Assembly (NCBI GenBank): GCA_947490395.1
Contig: CANLGW010000003.1
Location: 1 to 45,872, forward strand
Reading direction: 5' to 3'
DNA length: 45,872 nt
From: Alphaproteobacteria bacterium
GTDB lineage: Bacteria > Pseudomonadota > Alphaproteobacteria > Paracaedibacterales > CAIOTO01
Below the pieces are notes generated by a model that worked only from the letters and a program-made list of their open reading frames with translations, was not told where the DNA came from and ran no database searches. A program made the translations under genes and the position numbers. Shown one piece after another: positions 1 through 7,889 of the stretch; position 1 is the first letter of the stretch, and every line of letters starts with the position of its first letter.

Positions 1-51
1 ATAATTATCGACAAGGCAGTAGGTATTAATGATAAGATCTTCTAGGGTCAT
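1..51 (-). CDS. Transposase, N-terminal fragment (cut by window edge)
   Basis: Reading the minus strand from an ATG at 51-49 gives 17 open codons beginning MTLEDLIINTYCLVDNY and running off the window. This N-terminus resembles IS982/IS4-type transposases, which commonly open with a short acidic helix followed by an I-x-x-x-Y/F-C-L-V/I-D string. Only the first residues are visible, so the DDE catalytic domain cannot be checked. The opposite end of the window is also a transposase start, which fits an assembly piece bounded by insertion sequences. The family assignment is tentative. Confidence 0.45.
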   Translation of the reverse strand, partial: MTLEDLIINTYCLVDNY

Positions 52-112
52 AGGGCTCGTTAGATTGCTAAAGTTTTAGTCGACTTTATCTAAACAGAAC
101 CCTGTGACTCTT
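1..112 (-). mobile_element. Probable insertion-sequence end
   Basis: The 60 bases upstream of the partial transposase contain no other gene. They include the short inverted sequence ACAGAACCCTGT at about 94-105, a possible element end. The exact terminus and target duplication cannot be fixed from one end. The next gene on this strand stops at 113, immediately beside this segment, so the insertion may have trimmed its 3' end. Confidence 0.35.
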
Positions 113-823
113 TCAATTCCTTTGTGCTGAAAAACTTGAGCACTGCGTATACCAATCAATTCTATCTAAATAATTATAAGATTCAGGAGCCCGATCATCA
201 TTCATAACACGTTCTAACACATTTATAACATCACTGCCTTCGCCATTTCGACAAGCAGGTGCATCCCATAATGTTAATTTTGCCAAGAACATAACTTTGT
301 TCAGGCACGCTTCCGTTGAATTCAATTGGTGAATATAGAGCCAATTCGTTAAATGATTAAATGCAGCCATACGGTGATAATTATTACCATCTCCTTTATC
401 AATAATACGCCTTAATCTAGTATCTGAATAATTTTTCCAATCATACGAATGTGCACGATCTGAATCCCAACGCGATACCCCCCTTATATTAAATATCGGA
501 TAAAAGTGATGGATTCGTAGCTCTCTCGTGTCTTGTTCACCCAAAGTAAAACCATACCCAATGCGGCGTAAATCTTCTATTGATAATAGTTTATGTAAGG
601 GCGCATTTGATAAATAAAATGAATGGTGCATCACAATAGCGTGCGGTATTGCCGTTTCATAATTAAAAGGAATATCCCGTTTATAAGAGGGCACCTGCGA
701 ATAAAAACTGACAGCATGTGATGCAGAATCATCCACCGCCATAAGCGTTTCAGCAGAAAATAAAGATGAATAACCAAGGATTATACACAATGGAATCGTT
801 ATTAATAACTTATTTTTAAACAC
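113..823 (-). CDS. Exported protein of unknown function
   Basis: I do not recognise a family. The frame is open from a TTG at 844, but a GTG at 823 with AGAGAG about six bases upstream is the better start. It places a signal peptide right at the N-terminus (KNKLLITIPLCIILGYSSLFSA, cleavage near the SA). The mature part is about 210 residues, rich in Tyr, His, Arg and Asp, with two Cys (A-C-L and P-A-C-R) and a third near the C-terminus. No transmembrane segment follows the signal, so it is probably periplasmic or secreted. The stop lies next to a probable IS end, so the C-terminus may be truncated. It is one of about eight exported orphans in the window. Confidence 0.6.
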   Translation of the reverse strand: MFKNKLLITIPLCIILGYSSLFSAETLMAVDDSASHAVSFYSQVPSYKRDIPFNYETAIPHAIVMHHSFYLSNAPLHKLLSIEDLRRIGYGFTLGEQDTRELRIHHFYPIFNIRGVSRWDSDRAHSYDWKNYSDTRLRRIIDKGDGNNYHRMAAFNHLTNWLYIHQLNSTEACLNKVMFLAKLTLWDAPACRNGEGSDVINVLERVMNDDRAPESYNYLDRIDWYTQCSSFSAQRN

Positions 824-961
824 AAAAATCTCTCTATAAACCAAACGTCCATCTTTAGCATATAAGAAATATTTTGAAAATTACAACCCCTCTGGAAATA
901 CAAACATTCCATGAGATCAATAATTGTTAACAGAATCGATTAACCAACACCGTTAGAAAAA

Positions 962-1654
962 TTATTTTCTAAGACGAAACGCCAATGCATTTCCAAGCAT
1001 TTGAATTAACTGAACCAAAATAATTAAAATAATAACAATAAACACAACAAGCGTGACATCATACCGTTGATGACCAAATCGAATCGCCAAATCACCAAGA
1101 CCGCCGCCGCCAACCGTACCTGCCATTGCCGAAAAACCAACTAAATTAATCGCAATTGTTGTGAACTGAATCACAAGAGAAGGCAAGGCTTCAGGCAACA
1201 AAATTTTACGTATAATTGCAAAAGACGTTGCCCCCATGCTCTGTCCAATTTCAATAAATGTGCGTGGCAAGTTAAGCAATGCATCTTCAGACACACGCGC
1301 AATTAGCAAAATAGCCGCTAATGTTAAGGGAAAAATAGCCGCTGACGTTCCTATGGCAGCGCCAATACAAAAGCGTGTCATCGGAATCAACAAAATTGTC
1401 AAAATAATATACGGAATTGATCGAGCCGAATTTATAAAAAAACTAAGCCCTTCATAAAATCCACGATGTGGTTTAATTCCTTTTGGACTAGAGGCAAATA
1501 GAAGTGTCCCCAATGGCAAGCCAAAAACAATCCCCAGAAACAGTGAAACAATTACCATTTGGAGCGTTTCAATCAACCCATACCATAATAAGGCACCTTT
1601 TGCTCCTGTAAAAATATCCTGCAGAACGAATCCAAGCGTTGTTACATATTCCAC
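962..1654 (-). CDS. metI: Methionine ABC transporter permease MetI
   Basis: This is the inner-membrane permease of the MetNIQ D/L-methionine importer. It is 230 residues, slightly longer than the usual 217-220, and has about five hydrophobic helices. The cytoplasmic coupling loop that docks on the ATPase is visible (IGQSMGATSFAIIRKILLPEALP region, residues about 140-160). The C-terminal half has the characteristic GTVGGGGLGDLAIRFG stretch. The start is GTG at 1654, inside the end of metN (13-base overlap), indicating coupled translation. The binding protein MetQ is not adjacent, so it must be encoded elsewhere, or another lipoprotein serves the pair. Confidence 0.92.
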   Translation of the reverse strand: MEYVTTLGFVLQDIFTGAKGALLWYGLIETLQMVIVSLFLGIVFGLPLGTLLFASSPKGIKPHRGFYEGLSFFINSARSIPYIILTILLIPMTRFCIGAAIGTSAAIFPLTLAAILLIARVSEDALLNLPRTFIEIGQSMGATSFAIIRKILLPEALPSLVIQFTTIAINLVGFSAMAGTVGGGGLGDLAIRFGHQRYDVTLVVFIVIILIILVQLIQMLGNALAFRLRK

Positions 1655-2721
1655 GATAAGTACCCCATTGTTTCCACACCAACGCCATGACTCTTCATAT
1701 AACGAATTGCGTCTTCCAATTTCTCATTATGCACGCATGACACCCACAAATGTCCAAACATATGATCAACAACATGATCAAGCGCCCCTGCCAGAATACT
1801 TAAATTCACATTAAATTGTGTAGCAACAGCCGCAATAATGGGCTGCTTTGATGACTCATTTGTAAAGATCAACCGCATCACCGTTTGCGCATGCACTTTT
1901 TCATCATCCGATATATCTTTTTTAATACAACTCAATAAAAACGCAGGCAAATCCCCACCAACCGTACTTTCAACGAGCTGCTGCGTCACCGCGTGTTGTG
2001 GCTTCATTAACACATCAATCGACGTTCCTTGTTCGATAATTTCACCTTGTTCAAGAACAAACACAGCATCAGCGATTTCTTTAACAACACTCATATCATG
2101 TGTTACAAGCACAATTGTCACACCATGGTCACGATTAATCCGTTTAAGTAAAGCAAGAATCTCAAACGTTGTCTTTGGGTCAAGGGCTGATGTTAACTCA
2201 TCACACAACAACACGCCAGGATCGAGCACAAGCGCCCGTGCAATTGCCACGCGTTGACGCTGCCCACCACTCAACTCCGCTGGATAATGATTAATTTTAT
2301 CGCTAAGACCAACTTCATCGAGCAGCTGAAGCGCTTTTTGGCGATGCGTATCTGTCACCTTACCTTGCAGTGCAAAAGGCAACACTACATTTTCAAGAAC
2401 TGTCTTTCGGCTAAGTAGCGTATAGGCTTGGAAAATCACTCCAATCTGACGCAATAAAGCGGTACGCGCCCCCCCTTCAAGGGATACAAAATCTTGATCA
2501 TTAATCAAAATTTGCCCTGAATCAATTATCTCCAGTCCATTCAAACACCGAAGTAACGTACTTTTCCCAGCGCCACTACGCCCAATAATCGCTGAAATTG
2601 ATGACGCACGAATATGCATCGTGACATCTTTCAGAAGGCATAAAATATTACCATCATGTGATACCTTCTTCATAAGATGATTAACACGTAACGAAAAGGC
2701 TTTCTTATTATACTCTGTCAT
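1642..2721 (-). CDS. metN: Methionine ABC transporter ATP-binding protein MetN
   Basis: This is the ATPase of the methionine importer, 359 residues. It shows Walker A GRSGAGKST (about 48-56), signature LSGGQRQR, Walker B VLLCDELTSALD and the H-loop VTHD. The C-terminal 80 or so residues form a NIL/ACT-type domain (LIFTNESSKQPIIAAVATQFNVNLSILAGALDHV), which in MetN binds methionine and inhibits transport when the cell is replete. Its start codon overlaps the sua5 stop (ATGA), and its end overlaps metI by 13 bases. The order on the minus strand is therefore sua5-metN-metI. No S-box or SAM riboswitch is visible; the unit has only a short leader. Confidence 0.93.
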   Translation of the reverse strand: MTEYNKKAFSLRVNHLMKKVSHDGNILCLLKDVTMHIRASSISAIIGRSGAGKSTLLRCLNGLEIIDSGQILINDQDFVSLEGGARTALLRQIGVIFQAYTLLSRKTVLENVVLPFALQGKVTDTHRQKALQLLDEVGLSDKINHYPAELSGGQRQRVAIARALVLDPGVLLCDELTSALDPKTTFEILALLKRINRDHGVTIVLVTHDMSVVKEIADAVFVLEQGEIIEQGTSIDVLMKPQHAVTQQLVESTVGGDLPAFLLSCIKKDISDDEKVHAQTVMRLIFTNESSKQPIIAAVATQFNVNLSILAGALDHVVDHMFGHLWVSCVHNEKLEDAIRYMKSHGVGVETMGYLSWNM

Positions 2722-3695
2722 TCTAAACTCTTTATATCCGATCCTAAATCCATACAGGCCGCACGTGTCAAACGATCATTAATAGCCATCCCAATACCGA
2801 TGTTTGGAATGGGTGAAACCGCAATCTCCTTACATGAACTTTGATCTAAAAAACGCATCATTGCAAATAAATTTGAAGCAGCTTCTGTTAAATCTCCTGA
2901 TTCACTTAAATTCATTGTTGCCTCTGGCGTAGAGCCAAATCCAAGAAAAGCATCACCAGGCAATGGCGATGTCACATTGAGCCGTAACGGGTGATGAGGG
3001 GCATAATGACGTTTTAACATACCAGGCGCCACAATGTGCGCTGTGTTAGTCACGCACTGCACTGTACAACCACTAACCGATTTAATCATCTCAACCGTCG
3101 CACCACCTGGGCGCAGCAAAATAGGACAATCGGTTGTCACATCTACAATCGTTGATTCAAGACCCACCACACATGCACCGCCATCCAGAACCAATGACAC
3201 CCGATCACCAAGATCCTGACGTACAGCATCCGCTGTTGTTGGACTTATATGATTTGATCTATTTGCGCTTGGTGCAGCAAGTGGCTTACCAAAGGCTGTA
3301 ATCAATGACAAAGCAACAGAATGAGCAGGTATGCGAATAGCCACCGTATCAAGTCCCGCTGTTACCAAATGTGATAAACCTCTATTATTGCGTTTAACAA
3401 CTAAGGTAAGCGGACGTTGATACAGTGACCCAATCATCCAGAAAGCTTCCGCTAACTGCAATGCCAGCGGTGAAAAATCACCCCACTGACGCGCCATTTC
3501 AATTGAATCCACATGAATAATTAACGGGTTAAAAGACGGGCGTTCTTTTAAAGCATAAATCTGTGCTACTGCTTTATCATTTGTTGCATCAGCAGCTAAA
3601 CCATACACAGTTTCCGTTGGCATCCCAACAACATGCCCTTCTGTCAACAAATTCAAAGCATGCTCAAAACGTGTATCATTTTTTTTATAATTCAT
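2718..3695 (-). CDS. sua5: L-threonylcarbamoyladenylate synthase (Sua5/YwlC/YrdC family)
   Basis: It makes threonylcarbamoyl-AMP from Thr, bicarbonate and ATP for t6A37 modification of ANN-decoding tRNAs. The YrdC domain is clear: VVGMPTETVYGLAADAT near the N-terminus, IYALKERPSFNPLIIHV (the K-x-R-P motif), and APSANRSNHISPTTA. The extra C-terminal region (about 100 residues, linked by APGMLKRHYAPHHP) marks the long Sua5 form rather than the short TsaC. I chose the ATG at 3695, which starts just before the domain. The frame also stays open to a GTG at 3731. It is first in an overlapping unit with metN and metI, and 67 bases from the divergent transducer gene. Confidence 0.9.
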   Translation of the reverse strand: MNYKKNDTRFEHALNLLTEGHVVGMPTETVYGLAADATNDKAVAQIYALKERPSFNPLIIHVDSIEMARQWGDFSPLALQLAEAFWMIGSLYQRPLTLVVKRNNRGLSHLVTAGLDTVAIRIPAHSVALSLITAFGKPLAAPSANRSNHISPTTADAVRQDLGDRVSLVLDGGACVVGLESTIVDVTTDCPILLRPGGATVEMIKSVSGCTVQCVTNTAHIVAPGMLKRHYAPHHPLRLNVTSPLPGDAFLGFGSTPEATMNLSESGDLTEAASNLFAMMRFLDQSSCKEIAVSPIPNIGIGMAINDRLTRAACMDLGSDIKSLE

Positions 3696-3762
3696 TAAGG
3701 ACTTTTTAATTCTTGCACCATTATACTTCACTTATATAAAACATTTAACTGTATTTTGATAG

Positions 3763-4992
3763 ATGAAAACATTATTAAATGACAGACATCTTTCAGCACG
3801 TATACGCATACGGTATTTTTGTTTAATAACATTCGTTAGCTGTATTCCTTTCATTTATATGTGTTCTATAGTATACTTATTAATCCCTCTTTATAAAATT
3901 ATTTTCCTCGGTCTCGTTATACTCGGTTTTAACTGGGGACTAAGCTTACATTTCTCTCATCCAATTGAATCAATTCAGCGTATTACCAATCATTTAGCCT
4001 CTGGAAAAACAAATGATGTCATCCTCTCTCACCATTTAACGACTGAAATTAATGATATTGCACATAATCTTTCAAAACTACAAACGCTTATCGAACAAAC
4101 TGAGATCATTCGACAAAACACCATCATTACGCACAACACAGAAAATACAACTTTTATCGATAAAAAAATTAATTTTGACAACCATCATTTTCATCTTCGT
4201 GCGTTTGAAGGAACCGTTCAAAAAATTATTGAATCCATACATGAAATTCATAATTTAGCGCATGTTGGGTTTTCTCTCATTCAGCAATCAAACAATCGAT
4301 CCCAAAATCTTGTTTCAGCCTCAAAAGATTCGACGTTAAAAATTAAAACTGCTATGACAGCCTCTGAAAAATTACTAACCTCCATTTCTGACATTAGTAC
4401 CCAAGTCAATCACTCAACAACTGTTGCCAAAAAGGCAACACGTGCAGCCGAAGAAACAGATGCACATGTACAGGGGCTTTCTACTGTTGCAAACCGTATT
4501 AGTGATGTGGTTTTGCTCATCCAAGAAATCGCTAATCAAACACATCTTCTTGCGCTAAATGCCACGATCGAAGCCGCACGTGCAGGCGAGGCTGGCAAAG
4601 GATTCGCGGTTGTTGCCTCCGAAGTAAAAAGCCTTGCCAATGAAACAGCGAATGCAACCGATGATATTAGTCATCAAGTTAAATCCATACAAAAAGCAAC
4701 TAGCGAGACCGTTCTTGCTATACGCCTGATTAATGATATCATCAATGAAATGAATCAAATATCAACAAGTATTGCAACAGCCATTAATGAACAAACACTT
4801 GCCACACAAGAAATAGCACATAACATACAACAAATTTGGCAACTCACCGATAATATCTCAGGGCAAATGCAAAGCGTTTTTAATTCAGGTGAACAGCTTG
4901 AAAAAATGCTATCAAGCATCCGTCTATCATCACAAACACTATCACACCAAACACGTACGATAGAACGAGATATTCACTATGCCTATGAGTAA
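3763..4992 (+). CDS. Methyl-accepting chemotaxis-type transducer without periplasmic sensor
   Basis: 409 residues. Two closely spaced hydrophobic helices (about 15-38 and 42-62) are joined by only a few residues, so there is no periplasmic ligand domain. A HAMP-like segment follows ([16 protein letters not shown]), then a long coiled coil. The signalling tip is well preserved ([20 protein letters not shown], followed by [13 protein letters not shown]), which in this family contacts CheA and CheW. There is no C-terminal CheR-docking pentapeptide. The protein may sense membrane or cytoplasmic cues. Together with FliI and CsrA in this window it suggests a chemotaxis or motility pathway. It stands alone, divergent from sua5. 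Confidence 0.88.
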   Translation: MKTLLNDRHLSARIRIRYFCLITFVSCIPFIYMCSIVYLLIPLYKIIFLGLVILGFNWGLSLHFSHPIESIQRITNHLASGKTNDVILSHHLTTEINDIAHNLSKLQTLIEQTEIIRQNTIITHNTENTTFIDKKINFDNHHFHLRAFEGTVQKIIESIHEIHNLAHVGFSLIQQSNNRSQNLVSASKDSTLKIKTAMTASEKLLTSISDISTQVNHSTTVAKKATRAAEETDAHVQGLSTVANRISDVVLLIQEIANQTHLLALNATIEAARAGEAGKGFAVVASEVKSLANETANATDDISHQVKSIQKATSETVLAIRLINDIINEMNQISTSIATAINEQTLATQEIAHNIQQIWQLTDNISGQMQSVFNSGEQLEKMLSSIRLSSQTLSHQTRTIERDIHYAYE

Positions 4993-5065
4993 AACATTCT
5001 AAAAGCCCCACACATAAAACTTCTTTTTTTTAACGTTACCCTAAGAAGGGGTTAATATCTCATTT

Positions 5066-5455
5066 TTAATATTTAAACCAACAAAAGTTATACTGTCTTA
5101 TTCCATCTCTTTTTGCCGCACTATCGAAAACAATTGATTGAGTTAATGAGATAAGAGTGTGGAGTGGAATTTCTACAACTTCTCTTTCGGCATCTCTGGG
5201 GAAAATGACAAATTTACCAACGATTAAATTGGTTTGGTCTCCTACTGGTAATAAATCTTTCAATTTTTGCTCTTCTAATATTAAACCCTGATGCCATTCT
5301 TGTATTGATTTTCCTTTAAAAAAGACAGGATCCTGTTCTGTGGAAGACAGATCTTGTATCATCAAATGAGCTGCTTTTAAACAAGACGTATTATCATTAA
5401 TAAAAATTAATAAAAATAAGATCGCACGAAAATAAGAAAAAAATGGAAATATCAT
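5066..5455 (-). CDS. Small exported protein, unknown
   Basis: 129 residues, not recognised. The N-terminus MIFPFFSYFRAILFLLIFINDNTSC is a signal peptide or anchor. The rest is hydrophilic with no evident motif, ending in an aromatic CWFKY. It lies 24 bases downstream of the 5480-5977 frame on the same strand and probably belongs to the same transcription unit. Base composition is more AT-rich than in the neighbouring housekeeping genes. Confidence 0.5.
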   Translation of the reverse strand: MIFPFFSYFRAILFLLIFINDNTSCLKAAHLMIQDLSSTEQDPVFFKGKSIQEWHQGLILEEQKLKDLLPVGDQTNLIVGKFVIFPRDAEREVVEIPLHTLISLTQSIVFDSAAKRDGIRQYNFCWFKY

Positions 5456-5479
5456 TTTTATTATTCCAATTTATTTTTT

Positions 5480-5977
5480 TTATAGCTCATCTTCATCCGT
5501 ATTTTCATCATAATAATCAAAACTTTCTTCAAAAGATAAATCTGCTTTATTTTCTATAATTCGATAATAAAGTTTATGCTTATTATCCCAATCGGAACGC
5601 AACAGCCCATCTCTTTCTAATTTCTGATAAATCTTAACCTTGTTTTTTGCTTGCCAGAGATAATTTTTTGGTAAAAATATTATCTTTTTGGTATAACTTA
5701 CAATTTCATTTCTTACTAGTGGTTGATGCTTAAAAAAATGTTTATGTAAACTTAAGCATAAATCATTAATATTCTTCATTGCACAATGTGTGTTTCCATG
5801 AACATTAACGTATAAGACTTTTGGGTGTGACAACCAGAGCGCTAATGCAGCTGTACTACGAAGTGTAATACTATTATCAGAGATGTCTAAAATTACATAA
5901 CTATGACTATCAAAAGAAAGAGATTGCATTATTCGATCTGTTAGTTCTCCAAATGATATATCATTTAAGCCGTGCAA
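5480..5977 (-). CDS. Hypothetical protein with LRR-like segment, probable 3' part of a frameshifted gene
   Basis: 165 residues from a TTG codon, with no signal peptide of its own. A segment reading YVILDISDNSITLRSTAALA, followed by a second hydrophobic strand (LYVNVHGN), looks like one leucine-rich-repeat turn. The C-terminus is strongly acidic (ENTDEDEL). The frame begins 13 bases inside the preceding frame, with no convincing ribosome site. In the -1 register the sequence joins smoothly (NLLLNF into SLHGLNDISF). It may therefore be the C-terminal part of one protein broken by frameshifts rather than an independent gene. Confidence 0.4.
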   Translation of the reverse strand: MHGLNDISFGELTDRIMQSLSFDSHSYVILDISDNSITLRSTAALALWLSHPKVLYVNVHGNTHCAMKNINDLCLSLHKHFFKHQPLVRNEIVSYTKKIIFLPKNYLWQAKNKVKIYQKLERDGLLRSDWDNKHKLYYRIIENKADLSFEESFDYYDENTDEDEL

Positions 5978-6171
5978 TGAAAATTTAATAAGAGATTATC
6001 TACATCTGTAAGTGTACCAAGTGAATCAGCAACAGAAGTAGTTGAAATGCATTCATCATCTGTTTCTCCTGCTTCTAATAAACCACGCATAGTATGATCC
6101 GATACAATTACATGGTCTTCAAAGCTTTTTGGATAGAATTCTTGAAAGACAGGTGATATATCCGATATCAC
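5965..6171 (-). CDS. Hypothetical fragment, middle part of probable frameshifted gene
   Basis: 68 residues from a GTG that overlaps the stop of the preceding frame (GTGA). It is acidic, with a stretch ETDDECISTTSVADS, and lacks a signal peptide. It overlaps its upstream neighbour by 4 bases and its downstream neighbour by 13. Three short frames laid head to tail with tiny overlaps, only the first having a signal peptide, suggest a single exported protein with two frameshifts. A true polycistron of small proteins is the alternative. Confidence 0.35.
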   Translation of the reverse strand: MISDISPVFQEFYPKSFEDHVIVSDHTMRGLLEAGETDDECISTTSVADSLGTLTDVDNLLLNFHCTA

Positions 6172-6386
6172 GGATTCGTTATGAGTTTCTCGACGTGATT
6201 TGAAATAGCAATACTATCCTCTGCCGCTTGTTCCGAGCTGTTTTTTACGGCACTAATATGTATATCTGATATTTTTTGAGTGATAAATTTCTCGTCTATT
6301 TCATCACTAGCAAAAACAGTTATTTTCAATAAGCAAAACACGGCTATATATTGAATAATATTTTTCATCTTTTCACCATTTTTCAT
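6168..6386 (-). CDS. Signal-peptide-bearing N-terminal frame of probable frameshifted exported protein
   Basis: 72 residues. The second Met (position 7, ATG at 6368) gives a cleaner signal peptide, MKNIIQYIAVFCLLKITVFAS. The mature part is acidic and short. The frame closes where the next one opens (GTGA). It is the promoter-proximal member of a minus-strand group spanning 5066-6386. Confidence 0.4.
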   Translation of the reverse strand: MKNGEKMKNIIQYIAVFCLLKITVFASDEIDEKFITQKISDIHISAVKNSSEQAAEDSIAISNHVEKLITNP

Positions 6387-6738
6387 TTATCTTGATTAAT
6401 TTAATAAATAACATTTCAATCACAATAAATCTATTTATTGCTATCTAGCATACTGAATAAAAAACCACAAAGCAAATTGAAGAAAAACTTAGTTTTCCTT
6501 TGTTCAATGATGTCTTAATTTGTTTCATATAAACGCTTCAATGAAACAAACCACCCATGGTTTTATGCGCACGATGAAACCCTTGCATGACTACCTTTTT
6601 AGGTGATTTGCTCGTCAAATCTTACATGCACTCTTCAAATACATTAAGTATGCTGCAGTACTCTGTTTTGATTTTCCTAAAACTCCCTCTAAAAATTTAA
6701 GTCATGCAAAGGTCTCAATATAAATAATGACGTCACAT
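6387..6738. other. Gene-free AT-rich gap with an inverted repeat
   Basis: No supported gene lies in these 352 bases. The gap separates the hydrolase (which ends here on minus) from the start of the small exported cluster. It contains a perfect 10-base inverted repeat (TTTGTTTCAT at 6519-6528 and its complement at 6541-6550, 12-base loop). This is a possible operator or transcript-end structure. There is no T-tract after it on the minus strand. Confidence 0.5.
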
Positions 6739-7629
6739 TTAATTATGGCATTGCTGCCAATGACTAACAATAGGCTCACTCAATATCTTATTATAAGATT
6801 TTCCATGTAAATGCCCCATTTCTTCAATAACTAATAAAGCAGACATTGGAATTTTTTGATGTGTTGCATAAGCATGCTCAACCAAAACAAAGGGATTAGA
6901 CGCACCATGAATAATGAGTGCTGGCTGACTGATTTTTTCTGACTCAAAGCAACTATTACTGAGGACTCCTGCTAATATATGGTGATGAAAAAAAGTAGGG
7001 CTATGCATTCGATTCGTCCGCGCACGTTCCTCTATAATAAGCGCACCCCATTCTTCCTCGTCAAAAAGCACATCTTTTCCATTAAGAATACGCAGCATAT
7101 CAAGTTTAGACTGAAAATAATTAGGATCGTTTAATAATATCGTCCCTCGTCGCATGAGCGCATCATACACATCAGGGTCAGAACTTGGCAGTATATAATT
7201 TACACGTTGCGCTAGAATAGGGGTTACATTCCACGTTGAATTAATTATTACCATAGAACGCACAAATTGAGGAGACTCAATTGCTAAAAGCTGCGCTATA
7301 TGCCCCCCCATACCACTCCCTAAAATATGTACGGATGTTTGCCCATAGTCATAAATAAGACCTCGCAAATCATCAACCATATCAATGTAACGATAAGGAT
7401 TTGCATTAAAGTTAATATGGGTTGATAACCCAGTATCACGGTGATCAAAACGAACAACATAAAAGCCTTGGCGTGCAAGTGCTTCACAAAAGGATGTATT
7501 CCAATAAATTCCTTGTCTACTTGCCGCCATTACCATCAGCACAAAGGGATCTGAAGGATTACCAAAGGACTCTGACCAAATTTCTCCCCAGCTAAACAGG
7601 GTTTTACGCGTATTTCTAACAACAATCAT
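6739..7629 (-). CDS. Alpha/beta-hydrolase fold protein with altered catalytic triad
   Basis: 296 residues with the fold order of RdmC-like esterases: a strand then FDHRDTGLS (residues 61-69), the nucleophile-elbow region ILGSGMGGHIAQ (102-113), a cap, HGASNPF (241-247) and EMGHLHG (270-276). In active relatives the elbow reads G-x-S-M-G-G and the acid sits in HG-x-x-D-P. Here the nucleophile position (106) is Gly and the acid position (245) is Asn. Only the His (273) is kept. The frame is intact and otherwise well conserved, so a non-hydrolytic role or recent inactivation is possible. There is no signal peptide, so it is likely cytoplasmic. It is transcribed divergently from the aroB-like gene. 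Confidence 0.85.
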   Translation of the reverse strand: MIVVRNTRKTLFSWGEIWSESFGNPSDPFVLMVMAASRQGIYWNTSFCEALARQGFYVVRFDHRDTGLSTHINFNANPYRYIDMVDDLRGLIYDYGQTSVHILGSGMGGHIAQLLAIESPQFVRSMVIINSTWNVTPILAQRVNYILPSSDPDVYDALMRRGTILLNDPNYFQSKLDMLRILNGKDVLFDEEEWGALIIEERARTNRMHSPTFFHHHILAGVLSNSCFESEKISQPALIIHGASNPFVLVEHAYATHQKIPMSALLVIEEMGHLHGKSYNKILSEPIVSHWQQCHN

Positions 7630-7889
7630 TGATAAAACTTACATTATCTATCAATACAACACGCAAGAAGATACTCTTTTCACTCAACATATGCTTTACA
7701 AAACCAGACCAAACATTTAGATAACAAATAAGCATATAAATATAAAGTTGAAAGAATGATAAATTTTCTACCAAATTTAATTAACTCTTCTAACAAATAA
7801 AATCCCTCCTCTTATTATCCCCCCATAGAATCTTTATAAAAAACAATGTACCATTGACTTAGAGCTATTTTTAAAAACACATTTATTTA

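Noticed and set aside
2718-3762. SAM or methionine riboswitch upstream of the met genes
   Set aside because: The met genes overlap sua5, and the short leader before sua5 cannot hold an S-box or SAM-II type fold.
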